Shown one piece after another: positions 13,000 through 27,168 of a DNA stretch of 64,000 nt. Position numbers and translations under genes: made by a program. Source of the DNA: Pardosa pseudoannulata (Eukaryota; Arthropoda; Arachnida; Araneae; Lycosidae); the NCBI GenBank assembly GCA_032207245.1, contig CM063498.1, forward strand, positions 94,216,301 through 94,280,300. The letters are read 5' to 3'. Each line of letters starts with the position of its first letter. Position 1 is the first letter of the stretch. The notes beneath the pieces were generated by a model that saw nothing but the letters and a program-made list of their open reading frames with translations, was not told the DNA's origin and made no database searches.

Positions 13000-13720
13000 C
13001 TTAGAATCTCTTCTCAAATTTTCTTCGACATCTTTTATTTACAATTTTTCTCACATAGGGGTATCATAATTTGATAGTTTTGGAAAAGTAAGAAATCGAG
13101 TTTTAAGAGACAAATTTGTTTATTCACTGACAAAACCATTACTACTATTCAAACTTGAGATCCATCCCAAAAAGCGATATGTGTGAATTTATATTGATAT
13201 GAAAAGGATGTTTGCTTACACGTAATGCATAGTAGAGGTACAACTTAGCTTTAGAATAAAAATGCAAGCATCAGTTAAAGAGAAATTTTTAACGCCTCTT
13301 TTCATCAAAGCTTTATTACATGCATATGGTCTTTAAAAAATAATTCGTAATAATTAATCTTGTAGAAGAAGGTTGGGGTTTTCTAATGGGTACGTGTACG
13401 AGCAAAACATAAAAAAGTTTGTACATGAAAAAGAAACCCATAGAAAAGACAATAAAAAGTATATTTGATGAGTGGGTAATGTATAGTGGAAATACGCGCT
13501 ATGTCCTTAACCCGATATTTAATATATAAATTGAATTTGGCTTTTCACCAACTTAAGTTTAAATCTTAAAGTAAAAACACAATAGGCATTAAAAAAGGAG
13601 AGGAAAAGTTACTGAATTAATGGATTTTATTGAGTATTAAAATGAAGTTTAAAAAAATTAATAGAAGCAAATTTATCTCTTTTTTTAAATTATAAAAAAT
13701 TAATAAAGAGAAAGAAGAAA
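13000..13720. other. AT-rich DNA, nothing recognised
   Basis: No supported feature. Confidence 0.35.
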
Positions 13721-13739
13721 ACAAAAATGGATTAAAAAT

Positions 13740-14110
13740 AAGATAATTATGGAGGACGGAACTCCGAGCTCCTCTTCTCTTTTTGGGATCCAGGTCTCTC
13801 TCTCTTTTCTCCATCCTGTCTGTCCAGATGAGAACTGCCAGTCTGGAAATCTGCAAGTCAAGTCCAAGTGAAGAGTATCTCTTGTGTCTGCAAGACTGAA
13901 ACGGCTGGCAACCGCTGATGGCTGAAAAACTCATCATTCCAGTGGCCTGGCTGCACTGTGGAAAACCGCCAAGCGCAGGACTAAAACATGCCAATGTGTG
14001 GAGTGAGCATATATCATATCATGAAAAGGGCAAATTTATAAAACTATTACAACGCAGCGCTCGCCAAGGAGAACGGCAATTGACGCTCCTGGTATGTGTG
14101 TTGTCATCTG
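13740..14110. other. GC-richer island, unrecognised
   Basis: Base composition shifts to near-balanced compared with the flanks, and both strands carry moderate open frames (minus 13617-13994, 125 codons; plus 13918-14115, 65 codons). The minus frame includes a basic/acidic stretch but no domain I know. Most likely an old, unrecognised mobile element fragment; a diverged exon cannot be excluded. Confidence 0.3.
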
Positions 14111-14352
14111 ATTGAATATGCAGAGCGGCTTATGCGATAAAAAAATAGGTTTTTCGACTCACCAACGAGATGATTGGGAACATGGCAGGAAAGTTACAAA
14201 CAGGGAATTTTAAGGAAGCTTACAGAATTAAACTAAACTAAATGGAACAGAATTAAAATTAACTAAATGGAATGTTATGACAATTAATGAAAAAGTGTCT
14301 GAAAATTAGTAACTGCAACAAAGAATTACGTAATTAAATGCCCTCACTGATA

Positions 14353-14667
14353 TCAGTGGATTGCCAATGGGGAGAAGCGTTTCCTGAGTCCTATCCTGCT
14401 CAACCCTAGCTGAATAAGCTGGGTTTGCCACAACCACCCCGAATCCTCTGAGAAAATAAAATTAGCCAAAGAGCTTGTTCCCGCGGCAATTAGCAGGAGC
14501 TTAAGACAAATCAAGAACATGGAAAAGAAATCACGAGGCCATTGCATAATTTTAACGTCCATGTTTGCAATGTTCCTTGAGACCAAGATACTTGTATTGC
14601 AGTATTCATGGTGTCCTAACAACACTGGATAAACTCTGCACACTCGTTGTTTGTAATACATAAACAA
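14353..14667 (-). CDS. Open frame of 104 codons, unknown
   Basis: A minus-strand frame from ATG to stop in GC-richer DNA. It has hydrophobic stretches (FFSMFLICLKLLLIAAG) that could be a membrane segment. There is no family match from inspection and no convincing splice sites at its ends. It sits between two unrecognised islands and just left of a transposase scrap, so a transposon origin is at least as likely as a host exon. Confidence 0.15.
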   Translation of the reverse strand: MFMYYKQRVCRVYPVLLGHHEYCNTSILVSRNIANMDVKIMQWPRDFFSMFLICLKLLLIAAGTSSLANFIFSEDSGWLWQTQLIQLGLSRIGLRKRFSPLAIH

Positions 14668-14788
14668 TGCACAAAGAGCTCATAGTTTTTGAAAAAAATG
14701 CGAAAGAATATGTGTATAGTCATATCTGTGAGAAAAAAAATCTTTATTTAAAACATGAAAATCGTTACTCGCATGGGATCCTGTGTTA

Positions 14789-14919
14789 TGGTCATCACGA
14801 TCTCCACATCTGAGCCTTATAGATTTCTTCCTGTGAGACCATCTGAAGACAATAGCTTATCAAGACTGTGTTTACAGGCTGGAACGTGTTCAGTTGACAG
14901 TTTCAAGACGAAGACAATC
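14789..14919 (+). pseudogene. DDE transposase scrap (mariner-like, C-terminal part)
   Basis: In one frame the sequence reads WSSRSPHLSLIDFFL, a stop, then DHLKTIAYQD. This closely follows the arthropod transposase motif W-P-P-R-S-P-D-L-x-P-x-D-F-F-L-W-G (DDE_3-type/mariner superfamily), where the D of SPDL is the third catalytic acidic residue. Here that D is H, and the conserved W is now a TGA stop, so the copy is dead. The frame continues to RLERVQLTVSRRRQ at about 14919. The rest of the element is not recognisable, so this is an isolated fragment. Confidence 0.7.
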
Positions 14920-15159
14920 TATCTTTCTATTTAAAATTATGTAAGTACCGTTGCTCGGGTTTTGAATAAAGTGGGTGCTGTGGTGTAGTACATTGCATTG
15001 TTATTTGAAAGACATTGATAACCCAAAGTTGCTTTATATTGCTTTTAATTATAGTATAATACCACTGATCTATATTAAAATGTTCAAAATTAAAACAAAC
15101 GACAAAAAATATGCAAAAAAAATATATATAAAATTAAAAAGTAAAAGAAGCACTCCACG

Positions 15160-15510
15160 TGATACGCCTCAAAAAAATTGCCAATGTCCAAGAAAACGCT
15201 GCATTCTTTTTCTTCCTTCTTTCTCTCAGGCAACCCTATACTTTTCATTATTCTGTGCTTTTGTGTTCGTTGTTCCATTGTCCTTTTTACAATGCGTCCT
15301 TTCCCGGGACTCCAAGGATGGTCCTGAATCGCCTCCTGGAGACCAATCACAATTCTCCAAAACTTGGTGAAGTTTAAGTGCAATTATTTTCACTGGCCAC
15401 ACCACACGCTTCCTGGAGTAGCGAAAAAAAACTTGGGCATTCAACCCACAACGTGTGAGTGCGACGAGCAAATCAGTTTCGCAAACCTTATGTCAAACAT
15501 AACTGCACTC
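15160..15510. other. GC-richer island, unrecognised
   Basis: Overlapping frames on both strands (plus 14975-15370, 131 codons; plus 15159-15377; minus 15090-15383 and 15226-15471) reflect balanced base composition rather than a convincing coding strand. No domain seen. Candidate for an unclassified repeat or for a regulatory or promoter region. Confidence 0.3.
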
Positions 15511-15519
15511 TCAGTGTGG

Positions 15520-16930
15520 GAGAGGAGGTAAACTGGATATGACTCATGCAATTTCTCTCTCAATTTTCTCAAAAAGTAAGTGTCGTAGAGGTACAATTCT
15601 TTGGGTATTTATAAATTCAAAACAACGAATCTAACTATGACAGTTATACGATCTTAATGGTATATATTATATAATTAATAACTAACATTACGTGTATTGT
15701 CTTGATTGATAAAATATTTTAAATAGATTTGCCATGATACATGAGTTTTAGTTAAATTTTAAAATAATAGTTTATTTTAAGATTATTTTTCTCTCATTTA
15801 CACAGACATACCAACTACTCCGGATTCTCCGGAGCAGCTCCAGAGAAATGAGAAAAGTGGATAAATAGGGAAACTCCTCAGATTGCTCAGGAAAATAACA
15901 AAACTTTTAAACAGCTAAAAGATTACAATTCAGCAATTAAATATAAAGTTTTGCAAAAAATACTGCTGAATATTACTCTTTCCACACAGTACTGCTGCAT
16001 AGTAAAGAGTTTTCAGTACTGTATGGAAAAGAAACTGTATTTAGATCAAATATGAGTAGACGTCGAGAATCCCTTATGATAGAAAAATGTAAATATTTTA
16101 ATCAAGGTCAATGTTGCTACAATAACACTGCACAGAAAAATAAGTTGTGAAATCTAAAAGAGCTACTCATACATTTTTAAATTCATAAATTTTATTTACC
16201 TTTTGCAATTTACTACTGTTTGAATATTTTGAACTTAATTTTAATTTAGAAACCAATAAGATATGTACTTACGTATAATCTGTAATTAGCATGTTAAAAT
16301 TCCAAACCACGCTGTTACTCCTGACACAAGTGCTTGAATGTTCGTATGTCTGTTTATATGTTGTGTCTATTCTACTTAAATTACTTTTCTCAACAGACCT
16401 GGTTCACAGCTTTGCATGTGTTGTGTTGTGTGATTGTGTTTTTATTCCTTTATTAACATTTTCCTTAACATGGAATGACATCAATATATTACTATACTTA
16501 AACATCTGTTAAAAGTTTTGATTTAACTAAACAATATGTTTAGTTATTTGATTGCTTATCTGATTTACACTACAATACAGCTTAAATGAAATTGTATTTA
16601 TCCTAACTATAATTAATATAGTAATATGATTTGGATTATGCTTCTAAATTTAAGAACGTATTTTAACGTTAACTACCTTCCTGGTTATCATTATCATACA
16701 GCGACTAAAGTGAATCGATTAAGTTTTCTGTTGATAACATATTGGAGTATAAGGAGTTTTATAAGCAACCATACAACTATGAAATTTCATCAAAATAAAA
16801 CAAATATCTGCTATAAGTAATAAGGAAAAATTAATATGGATTAATATTAAGGAATAGAATCTGTCTACGATAGAATCTGTCTAGTGGTGTTGGTGGAGCG
16901 AGTATTTGCACACGTGTGGGATATACATAC
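15520..16930. other. AT-rich DNA without a supported gene
   Basis: Frames of 73 (16291) and 64 (16626) codons show no domain. A short block around 16395-16470 (CAACAGACCTGGTT, GTGTTGTGT, TTTTATTC, AACATGG) resembles 61630-61695, so it may be part of a dispersed repeat. Confidence 0.35.
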
Positions 16931-16931
16931 T

Positions 16932-17363
<432 letters not shown>

Positions 17364-17389
17364 TGTAATGAGATTTTGACCCTAAAACA

Positions 17390-17810
17390 TTAACTAACGT
17401 AATTATGTCTATCTTAAAATAATTTTTCGGGTAATTCTACCCTTTTCTGGAAAAAAAGGGTGACTATCTTTGTTCTTTTTATTAACTTGGCAGCCTCGTA
17501 AACCCCAAAGCTCTTCTTACATAAACGCTTTATATAACTGATAACGCTTAAAGCATGTCACATGCTTCACCACGTGACTGGCAATTAAGAGTCCTCATCG
17601 GCTGGCTCATACACCTATAAATTCGGATGTTCAGGATTTTCGCCCCAGAAGCCTCCTAGAAATAATGTCAAAATAAACGACATTTCTATTCATCAAAAAG
17701 TCTTTGGCTTACACGAATGTTTTTATTTGTGACTGCATACAAGTAATATGGATTCTCATCCCTTCTGATGGGCCAAATTATCCATTAAATTACTTATACA
17801 TGACCTATAC
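17390..17810. other. Unique segment between two TA arrays
   Basis: Contains CTATAAATTCGGATG (about 17620) and AATAAACGAC (about 17670), a TATA-box and poly(A)-signal arrangement that would suit an LTR. I see no TG...CA termini or flanking duplication, so no element is called. Confidence 0.3.
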
Positions 17811-17814
17811 AATA

Positions 17815-18290
<476 letters not shown>

Positions 18291-18299
18291 TCAAGCAAG

Positions 18300-19310
18300 T
18301 AAATTTATTCCGCTTAATTTTTATCAGACACTGTTTTACGCTTTCTTAAAAGCTGGCGAAAACAAGGAGTTGTTAAAATCAAAGTTTTGCAACAATCTGC
18401 TTGCAGAAAATGTCCAAATTTTAGAAGGCCCAATTACGTTCTCCTGACAGGTCGTTAGTGCAGTTGTTTTTCTTCCAGCCATATATAAAGAAGGGAGATT
18501 CCGGCACCAACTTTAGAGAGGAAATAAGTTTTCAGTCTATTCGTAAAGAAAGGAGGTTAGAGGGTAGGGAACGCAATATATATATTCAAGAGAAAATCTC
18601 TAAGAGATCTTTAAATTGTTTCCACTTCGTGTCGTATATTTTTTTTTCCTTCTTGAGCTTTAAAGACATTTCAAAGAACGTGGAAACATGTCGCAGGAGT
18701 ATGCATAGAAAATCAGATGTATGTTGTAACAAAAAAAAGAGACATTTGACAATAGGCTTTGTATCCTCGAGGAAAAGCTTAAATTCAAAAAAAAATGTAA
18801 AAAGTAAAAAGTTGTGAAATATTTCTGAATAATATTTCAGAATAGGCGTTGTATATCAGATATCAGCTTGACATAAACTTGCGAGTGTACACTTGTAAAG
18901 TGTAAATCATTCATTACAAAAACTACATGATGAAATGCAAATGTACGCTTCAATATTATTCCGTATCATACTTACAGTAATAATGTATTATATTATAATT
19001 TTAATATTTAAATAAATTTTAATGCTACACTTTAATATTATAGTTTTATTATGATTTTAATCCTTAAGCTTTTTCTATCTCAATTCAAGATTTTGTTTTC
19101 CTTTAAATACTCTCTTCTCCCGTATTAATTCAAAATTGTGAGTTTTGAGACATAATGAGTTACCACATAACACAAAATCTCATAATAAAATACAACTAAT
19201 GGATAATAGTAATGAAATAAAATAATAAGCACTAACACTTAAAAAGATATTTATATAGAATTATCAGATATATTTGTGATATATATATACATATGCATGC
19301 ACACACATAA
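18300..19310. other. AT-rich DNA without a supported gene
   Basis: A 119-codon frame at 18458-18817 (+) is basic and low in complexity (Lys/Arg/Ser rich), with no domain and no splice sites. Most likely chance. Confidence 0.35.
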
Positions 19311-19312
19311 AC

Positions 19313-19317
<5 letters not shown>

Positions 19318-19381
<64 letters not shown>

Positions 19382-19497
19382 GTATATATATATATATATA
19401 TATATAAATATATATATAATATATATATATATTCTATATATATAATATTATATAAATATATATATATATATATACATATGTATATATATATATATAT
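19318..19497. repeat. (TA)n array, degenerate
   Basis: TA repeat with AATATA and TTATAT interruptions. It abuts the repeat that starts TGTCAGGTCT. Confidence 0.95.
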
Positions 19498-20667
<1,170 letters not shown>

Positions 20668-20669
20668 AG

Positions 20670-22555
20670 AAATACAAGAAATATTATCGTAATACTATAT
20701 CATGTATATTTTTGATTTAAAAATGAATAATTGAATATTTAGATATATTTTTGACATAAATATTTTTTTAACCTTATTGTCTAAAACAACATGTATCTAC
20801 GATGATTATGTGATTATCTGTTACAATTTATTATGTAAACTTTCCGTTAATCTCCCTTTCTCTACCAAAAAACTGAAGCATCTTATTTATTTCAGAATTA
20901 GTGACTTTAAATTGATATATATTACAAATTATGTTCACGTTACAGACCTTCTGTTTCGTAAGCGCATTCTTCGGTATATTTTCTTTGAAGTGCCTTAGGG
21001 TTATTTAATTATGAAATACCATCCCTGCTACAAAAACTTATTCTTAAGTTAGTTATTTTAAGTTTTTGTAAGCGATAAAAATTTCACAGTTTAAATTACC
21101 CTAGTGGCAAATTCATTTAAAACGTTATTGATTTGAAAGGGTTTTTTTAATTTAAATGGGCTTTATGCTTTTTCGAAACAAACTTAAGTTTTCAGGTATT
21201 ATTCTTATTTGAAATATATATGGGGAAAAGAAAATGTATAATAATATGTATAAAATAAAAACTTTTTTATGCTTTGGTGTCCCTTAAATATTACAATAAT
21301 CAAGACAAAAATACAATTCTTAATTTAATAAACATAAATACTTGAAAATACGAAGTATATTCATAAAAATCTATGTAAATCGTTCCTATACTATTTTTAA
21401 TAGCTGTAAAAAAGTTTGAAGTAACACATGCTCTTTATCTGTGGGGATAAATTTCAATAAATTGTTTTGCTCATAGAGGCCTAGTCTGTTTAATGGACAT
21501 ATTTCCTCCAGCTAAAGAAATTATGATAGATGATATTGAGTCTGTTGTGAAACGAAATCGTCTCCAAAGTAAATGTGAAGTAATGCATCATTGCGCCATC
21601 GACATTGAAGATTTTTAAACTAAAACAAATATTTTCAACAAGTCTTATTACTATTAGTTTGCATATAAAAAGTTAAAAGAAAGGAAGATATCTCTATTCT
21701 GTATTAAGCAATTTAATAATGTAAAATATATTTTGATACCAATGCTTCTACTGCTTCACGACATTATATGTGCTATAAAGGAAAAAGTAGTTTTACAGGT
21801 GAAGGAAAAAGATTTAATAAAAATAAATAAAATAATCATTTATAATAAAATAAAAATGAAGCACATTGCATTATAATATATTTATGAATATTTAAAGAAA
21901 TGTATTACTGAAAATAGGGAATGCTTATTTTCAGTAAACCGATATATCTCATCAATAAACATTATTTAAAAAGGAAGACAATAAATTATTCTTATTAAGA
22001 GAAACCAAATAACGAAGACATATTTACCCTAATCAGGTATGATATCAAAATTCATATCTTGTATCCTTTTCTAATCAAGTGTTAATTACATAACGTTAAT
22101 TGGAAACAAAACTCATACGTCACGTTATTACTGATATTTTATATTCCGTTAACAGTTAGAATATTAGAAAAAATCCTCTCATTAAATTTATTGCTCTAAA
22201 GCATTGCTGACTCTAAAAAGTTAATTTAGACTAAGGTTTATTATAAATCTTTTCCTTTGATTTCCTTTGATTTCCTTTTTGTAATTGAATGTACTGAAAT
22301 GTTGTACTGCCACTTTAGTATTTTAAAACTTTCAAGTTAAACTTTTTAAGTTAAATATAATTATTGGTTTATAAATAATCATACTAGCCAATAAATTCTC
22401 CCCACGAACCCCATCCCAATTGTTACTAATTCTATATGATCTGGTACTGTCTTTATTAATGTTCCTGAAACGAAGGTGACAAGTTCTAATTTTTAATCAC
22501 TGTCTTGAGGATTTTTCTATTCGCATTAATCTCACATATCTAATGTTCCGTCTCA
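20670..22555. other. AT-rich DNA without a supported gene
   Basis: A 73-codon frame at 20777 (+) has no recognisable domain. No repeats apparent. Confidence 0.4.
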
Positions 22556-22560
22556 ATATA

Positions 22561-23772
22561 GACTGACGAGCAAAAAAAACTGGTATATGCAAACGTGTGA
22601 AAGTAATGAGATAAGGAACCAATCAGAATACGGTGCTGTGGTCGGAAACGCTTATATAAGACAAGTATGTGACACAGTTGTTAGATTAATTCCTACTGTT
22701 ACAGTGGTAGGTTATCAAGATATAATTGAGTTTGAACGTGGTGTTATAGTCGGCGTACGAGAGATGGGACGTAGTATCTTCGGAGTACTGATGAAATTTG
22801 GATTTTTTCGTAAGATCATTTACCGAGTGTACCATGAATATCGGGAATCCGGTAAAACATCAAATCCCCGACACTGCTGCGTCCCGAAAAAAATTCAAAA
22901 ATGAGACTATTGACAACTGTGGAGAATGATTAAGTGTGACAGAAGTGGAACGCTTCCACAAATTACTGCATATTTCAATGCTGGGCCATCAACAAGTGTC
23001 AGCGTGCAAAATGTTCAACGAAACATTAACGATATGACCTTTCGAAACCGAAGGTCCAATAGTGTACCCTTGATGACTGCAGGACACAAAGCTTTAGGCC
23101 TTGCCTGGGTCCGTCAACACTGACATATGACCTGTTAATGACTAGAAACACGTGTCCTAGTCGAACGAATCTAATTTCAAATTGTACCGAGCAGATAGAT
23201 GTGTATGGATATGAAACAACCTCATGAATCCATGTACTCTGCATGTCAACAGGGACTGGTGAAGGTGGTGGAGGATCTGCGATGGTTAGGGATGTGTGCA
23301 TTTGGAGTGATATACGACCACTGATACTTCTAGATACGACTTTGACAGGTGACACGAACTTAAGTATCCTGTCTGATCACCTGCCCCTATTTATGTCTGT
23401 TGTTCATTAAATCCAATGGTCCTGAGAAATTCCAGCAGGACGCGATATCCCACATGTCCAGAATTGTTACAGAGTAACCTCAGGAACACTCTTCTGACTT
23501 TAAACACATCCGCTGGCCACCCAAATCCCCAAGACTTAAACATTAATGAGCATATTTGGGATGACTTGCAACGCGCTGTTTAGAAGAGTTCATATCCACC
23601 ACCTCGTACTGTTAATGATTTGTGGAAAGCCCTGAAGGATTCATGGTGTCAGTTACCTCCAGAACTACTTCAGACATTAGTCTAATGCATGACTTGTTCT
23701 TTGAAGGCACTGAGTACTCGGGGGCCTACATAATATTAGGCAGATCTACTAGTTTTTTTTTTTGTTTTTTTT
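22561..23772 (+). mobile_element. Degenerate Tc1/mariner element, about 1.2 kb
   Basis: The left end follows a TA dinucleotide (22559-22560) and reads GACTGACGAGCAAAAAAAACT. The right end, read inward on the minus strand, has the matching CAAAAAAAA-ACTAG block near 23772, but the outermost GACTGACGAG part is lost. A single decayed transposase lies between. Size and layout are typical of Tc1. Confidence 0.85.
22711..23690 (+). pseudogene. Tc1-like transposase pseudogene
   Basis: Tc1-family transposases bind the TIRs with an N-terminal paired-type HTH and cut with a DDE/D domain. The frame from about 22711 shows the HTH segment (IIEFERGVIVGVREMGRS). After a frameshift come the linker and second HTH (GTLPQITAYFNAGPSTSVSV, VQRNINDMTFRNRR, HKALGLAWVRQH). 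The catalytic core is visible in pieces across more frames and stops. The motif expected as W-S-D-E-S reads stop-S-N-E-S near 23160, so the first catalytic Asp is Asn. F-Q-Q-D near 23435 keeps the second. P-D-L-N near 23533 keeps the third, but only after an inserted base. Then E-H-I-W-D-D-L-Q-R-A-V. Multiple stops and frameshifts mean it cannot be active. Confidence 0.92.
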
Positions 23773-23844
23773 TATGTGTATTTTTCTGTTAGTTCGTAAT
23801 TTCCATTGGAATTTGCATCGACCAGGGGGACGAGATTTTAGTTG

Positions 23845-24240
23845 TTACTGCTTAGCTGTCTTGACTCTTTGGACCAGTTCGTCAATAACATCATATACAT
23901 CAGTTCCTACATGAGCAGGTATTCATTGCAGAGTGCTTGTTTTTCCCATCTGGTCTATCCTTTCTATGTGTTTATGAACATCTTGAATGAACTTTGAGCG
24001 CCCTTATAGGATTTCGTGTAGGATAACTTTGAAATCACAGTACATTATAACTGATCTTGCTTTATTTCTATTATTTAAATAAATATAGCTCATGGCTTTG
24101 CGGAATGTTACTAATTCGCATATAAATTTGGAAGCGATGTTGCCTATTCCATAGCCTAGGAGTCTAGTTATCCCATCCATTGGAGTAATGTGAATTACAG
24201 TTTATCCTTTAAGGATAGATTTTTTTTAATATTTGTTTCT
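23845..24240 (-). pseudogene. RNase H domain remnant of a non-LTR retrotransposon
   Basis: Read on the minus strand in a single frame from about 24240 to a stop at 23845. Recognisable RNase H pieces appear in order: the region leading to the first helix (FICELVTFRKAMSYI, compare S-E-L-x-A-I-x-x-A-L), then VIMYCDFKVILHEI (compare I-x-S-D-S-K-A-A-L-x-A-I, the catalytic Asp retained), then TLQ-stop-IPAHVGTDVYDVIDELVQR (compare L-Q-W-I-P-A-H-V-G-x-x-G-N-E-x-A-D-x-L-A). It has in-frame stops, one replacing the W before IPAHVG. The GNEAD Asn-Glu is degraded. Jockey-type or other RNase H-bearing LINEs common in arthropods are the likely source. No reverse transcriptase is seen upstream, so it is an isolated 3' fragment. 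Confidence 0.85.
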
Positions 24241-24329
24241 GTACGAAATTTCTCCTGAATAGGATTCGACTTTTTTAATTCCTGTAGCTTTGACGATAGC
24301 TTCAATTTCCTTTTTGTGTAGTGTTTCTT

Positions 24330-26280
24330 AAGATTAAGATATTATTTTAGTGTTTTTATGAACATAGGAACCAAATAAATAGAAAGTATTAGCAATAAAT
24401 TAAAAAATAAATTAATAATAATGGCTTAATTAATATGAAAAATTATAATTCTAATTATTCTACTTTACGACATTAATGTGCTATGGAGGAAAAAAATAGT
24501 TATACAGGTTAGAAAAACTTATTTTCTTGTATTTACTTATAATCTAATTATGAATACTCTTAGAAATGTAATCGTTTAAAGATACTGTTGGTTGCTACAG
24601 GTTTTGTTTTGGTGCAATAAGACGAAGTAATCAGAAAACTACATTTAAAACTTCTTTTAAATTCATTATAAAATTCAGATTTTAAATAACAAATAAAAAA
24701 AACGACTCGGTTTATAGCCAACATAACAGTATTTAAATAAACCACACTAAGCATTTAATAGCTTCATATAGCCACTGGCTTATCCTCCAATTTGACTCGC
24801 AGCCTTCTAGAAAAGTGTACAAATTAAAATGACGATGGCCTATATTTTGAAATTTCAGGTAGATTTAGTTCTTAAAAATATGGTCTGTCATTTTCTGCAA
24901 CCTTTTATTGACATGATAAAATGTCGCCAAATTTGCTTCTTTTAGTATGATTACTTTTTACGAGACAGTCTTCAAAAACAATTTTATTAATAAATTTGAG
25001 GTTATATCTATGCAAATATCTTAACACTCCACTAACGTAATTGCAACACTTGTTTGATCTCCTTTAAGACTGTTCGATCCATCAAAACAAGTTGATCTGT
25101 AGTTATTCGTAAGATGACATTCTGTCCTAAATAATCGCGAAGAGACAGTCAAGAAAATTTGACGAATGAAAATTATACTAAACTTTCGAATGGTTGTATT
25201 ATCAACAAAAAAACCTTAAAAGTAATTCTGCAAGTATGATTGCTGTCAATAACTCTTATCTAAAGATTCAAATATAGGATCCCATTTCACATCCGTTTTG
25301 AGCAATTTAATGATGAAAACCGATTATAACGCTGATGCTAATGCTTTACAATAATAAGTGCCATATAAAGGAGAAAAAAGTTTTATACTGAAAAAATCGT
25401 ATTGTCTCAAAATTTGTGATAATTGTAATAATTGTAATAATTGTTAAAATAATTCTAAAAATTGTATTATAAGAAAAAGGGAATGCCTTACTAAAAAACA
25501 CTATAGTATATATTATGTGGAAACACTATAGTATATATTATTCTGAAATATTATTCTGTAAACGAAAATAATAAAATAGCATTACAAACAAAATAAATAT
25601 ATTTCATTCCAATCTCATTATATTTAAAGTGTATGCATCTTCGCAAAATCTTATACAAGATAGGAATAAACTGTGTAAACAGTCTCAATTTATGCATATG
25701 TATTTTCATATGTATGTTTACATAGTTTACTTTGCGAATTTTAGTAGCACAAACATATGTGATGGAACTTTATTTACGTATCGTATCGGTATAGTATAAT
25801 AAAGCATGATACCATTACTGTACAGCAGAATAATGAATAACGCATAAAAATCTGAAATAGCGTGCTCTTATACAAAATATTTTCTGTGAGATATTTCAAG
25901 GTAACCTCATATTTTCCTTTTGAACTTGGTTCAAAAAGGAAATTACCTATGGTATGTCAAAAATTCCTTTAAATGATTTCTTTAAATGGTTACATAAGAC
26001 CTATTGATTTTTACTTTTGTTAAAGTTAGATAAAATTAGCAAAGATAAGAGAATAGTAAAATATAATGATTAAAAACAAAGATTTATAATATTTTTAGAA
26101 TCTATTTAGTTTTTAATTGGGGTATTGTTGGTGTTCAGAACATTTTGGTGTCAAACTAAAAGGGATAGAGCAAATAAAACGTCAGCACCTATATATAATT
26201 TAAATACTGTTTTTTATCTTTCACTAGATTATTCTTGAGGAAGAGACTGAAAATCTTGGATTTTGATTAAAGTTTCTTAT
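24330..26280. other. AT-rich DNA without a supported gene
   Basis: A 64-codon minus frame at 24560-24754 has no domain. A short tandem duplication, AACACTATAGTATATATTAT twice, lies at about 25498-25541. Confidence 0.4.
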
Positions 26281-26289
26281 AAAGTTTGA

Positions 26290-26372
26290 ACCGCTGTAGC
26301 TCACTCAACGAAGACATGATCTCATAACTGAAGGATTGTGAAATTGAGGCTCGAGCAGGCAAAAGATCCTTT
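26290..26372 (+). mobile_element. tRNA-derived SINE fragment (family 2), copy 1
   Basis: ACCGCTGTAGCTCACTCAAC carries an A-box-like TAGCTCACTCAACGAAG. It is followed by GATCTCATAACTG, which resembles a tRNA anticodon arm with CAT in the loop, and GGCTCGAGCAG. The minus strand of 29310-29392 aligns along its whole length. The loop suggests a tRNA-Met-like ancestor (inference). Confidence 0.55.
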
Positions 26373-26505
26373 GTCTTTATCCCTTTGACAATTTCATTTT
26401 TTTCCAGAATTCGGCCACAAAATGTCACATTTTTTATTGCACTTTTTTGTTCATTTTACACTTTTAAGTAAAGATATGTCATTAAAATTAACATTTCTAA
26501 TATTT

Positions 26506-26823
26506 TTAAGCATTTATTACAACTTTTTTTCTTTCTATGAAAGCACCATAGAACTGAAGTTTACCTTTAGTCTCATCGATATCCAAGTTAATTTTTGGAA
26601 TTCCAGTGAAAGCAAATCTAGGAGGCTGATCCGAAGGATTATCACAATTAATTTCAAAAAATTGTCTTGCTTGACTGATTCCATCTGTACTACTATCAGA
26701 GTAACTACTATCCAGATCATATAGTAAACTTTCGTTACTATCATTTACAGATAATTCAGTTTCTGATTCCGAGTCACAGTTTGAATCACAAAAAATTAGC
26801 TCCATACGCTCTAAATTATCCAT
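26506..26823 (-). pseudogene. piggyBac-like transposase, N-terminal remnant
   Basis: A 105-codon minus-strand frame begins MDNLERMELIFCDSN. It has an acidic/Ser-rich N-terminus (DSESETELSVNDSNES, DLDSSYSDSSTDG) and then PPRFAFTGIPKINLDIDETK followed by LQFYGAFIE. The latter matches the conserved piggyBac opening P-x-F-x-F-T-G-x-P-G-I-N-x-D-x-x-D, then P-x-x-F-F-x-x-F-F. It stops at 26506, long before the DDD catalytic domain, so it is truncated. Upstream (27168) lies a matching TIR. The left end was not found. Confidence 0.85.
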
Positions 26824-27168
26824 TATTTAAAAGTAAAAATATATTATTCAACTCTTACACCAATAAAAATATCAGGCGGTTAGTAAAATATAACTAGAAA
26901 GCTATACACTGAAAGGTAACAATTCGTCTTGTGATACAAAACATGCAAAAAAACCCGCGCTTTTGAACCACTAGGAGTAGAAAATACAATAAACTGCAAA
27001 CTATCATTTACTGGACATCTATACGAATAATTTGTTACTAAAATTGGGAAAAATACGGCCGAAACAGTGCAAGCGAAATAGAAATCAGATTGCCCGTACG
27101 GCGTATGGACAAATCAGTAAAAGCCGGAAGTTGTGCCCATACGGCGTATGGGCAAAACAGGGAAGGGG
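26506..27168 (-). mobile_element. Truncated piggyBac element, 5' end preserved
   Basis: On the minus strand the element starts directly after TTAA (27169-27172) with CCCCTTCCCTGTTTTGCCC. The subterminal palindrome GCCCATACGGCGTATGGGC (27134-27152) is repeated in diverged form as GCCCGTACGGCGTATGGAC at 27091-27109. Paired subterminal palindromes are expected binding sites for the transposase's C-terminal finger. The transposase N-terminus follows at 26823. The other end is missing, so a deletion removed the catalytic domain and 3' TIR. Confidence 0.8.

Noticed and set aside
17390..17810. Possible solo LTR (TATAAAT followed by AATAAA)
   Set aside because: No TG...CA ends, no inverted terminal bases and no flanking duplication found. 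The signal pair alone is weak.
18458..18817. 119-codon Lys/Arg/Ser-rich open frame
   Set aside because: Composition follows A-rich DNA, and no conserved motif or splice sites were seen.
26422..26724. 100-codon plus-strand frame
   Set aside because: Antisense to the piggyBac remnant, whose minus-strand frame has the recognisable motif.
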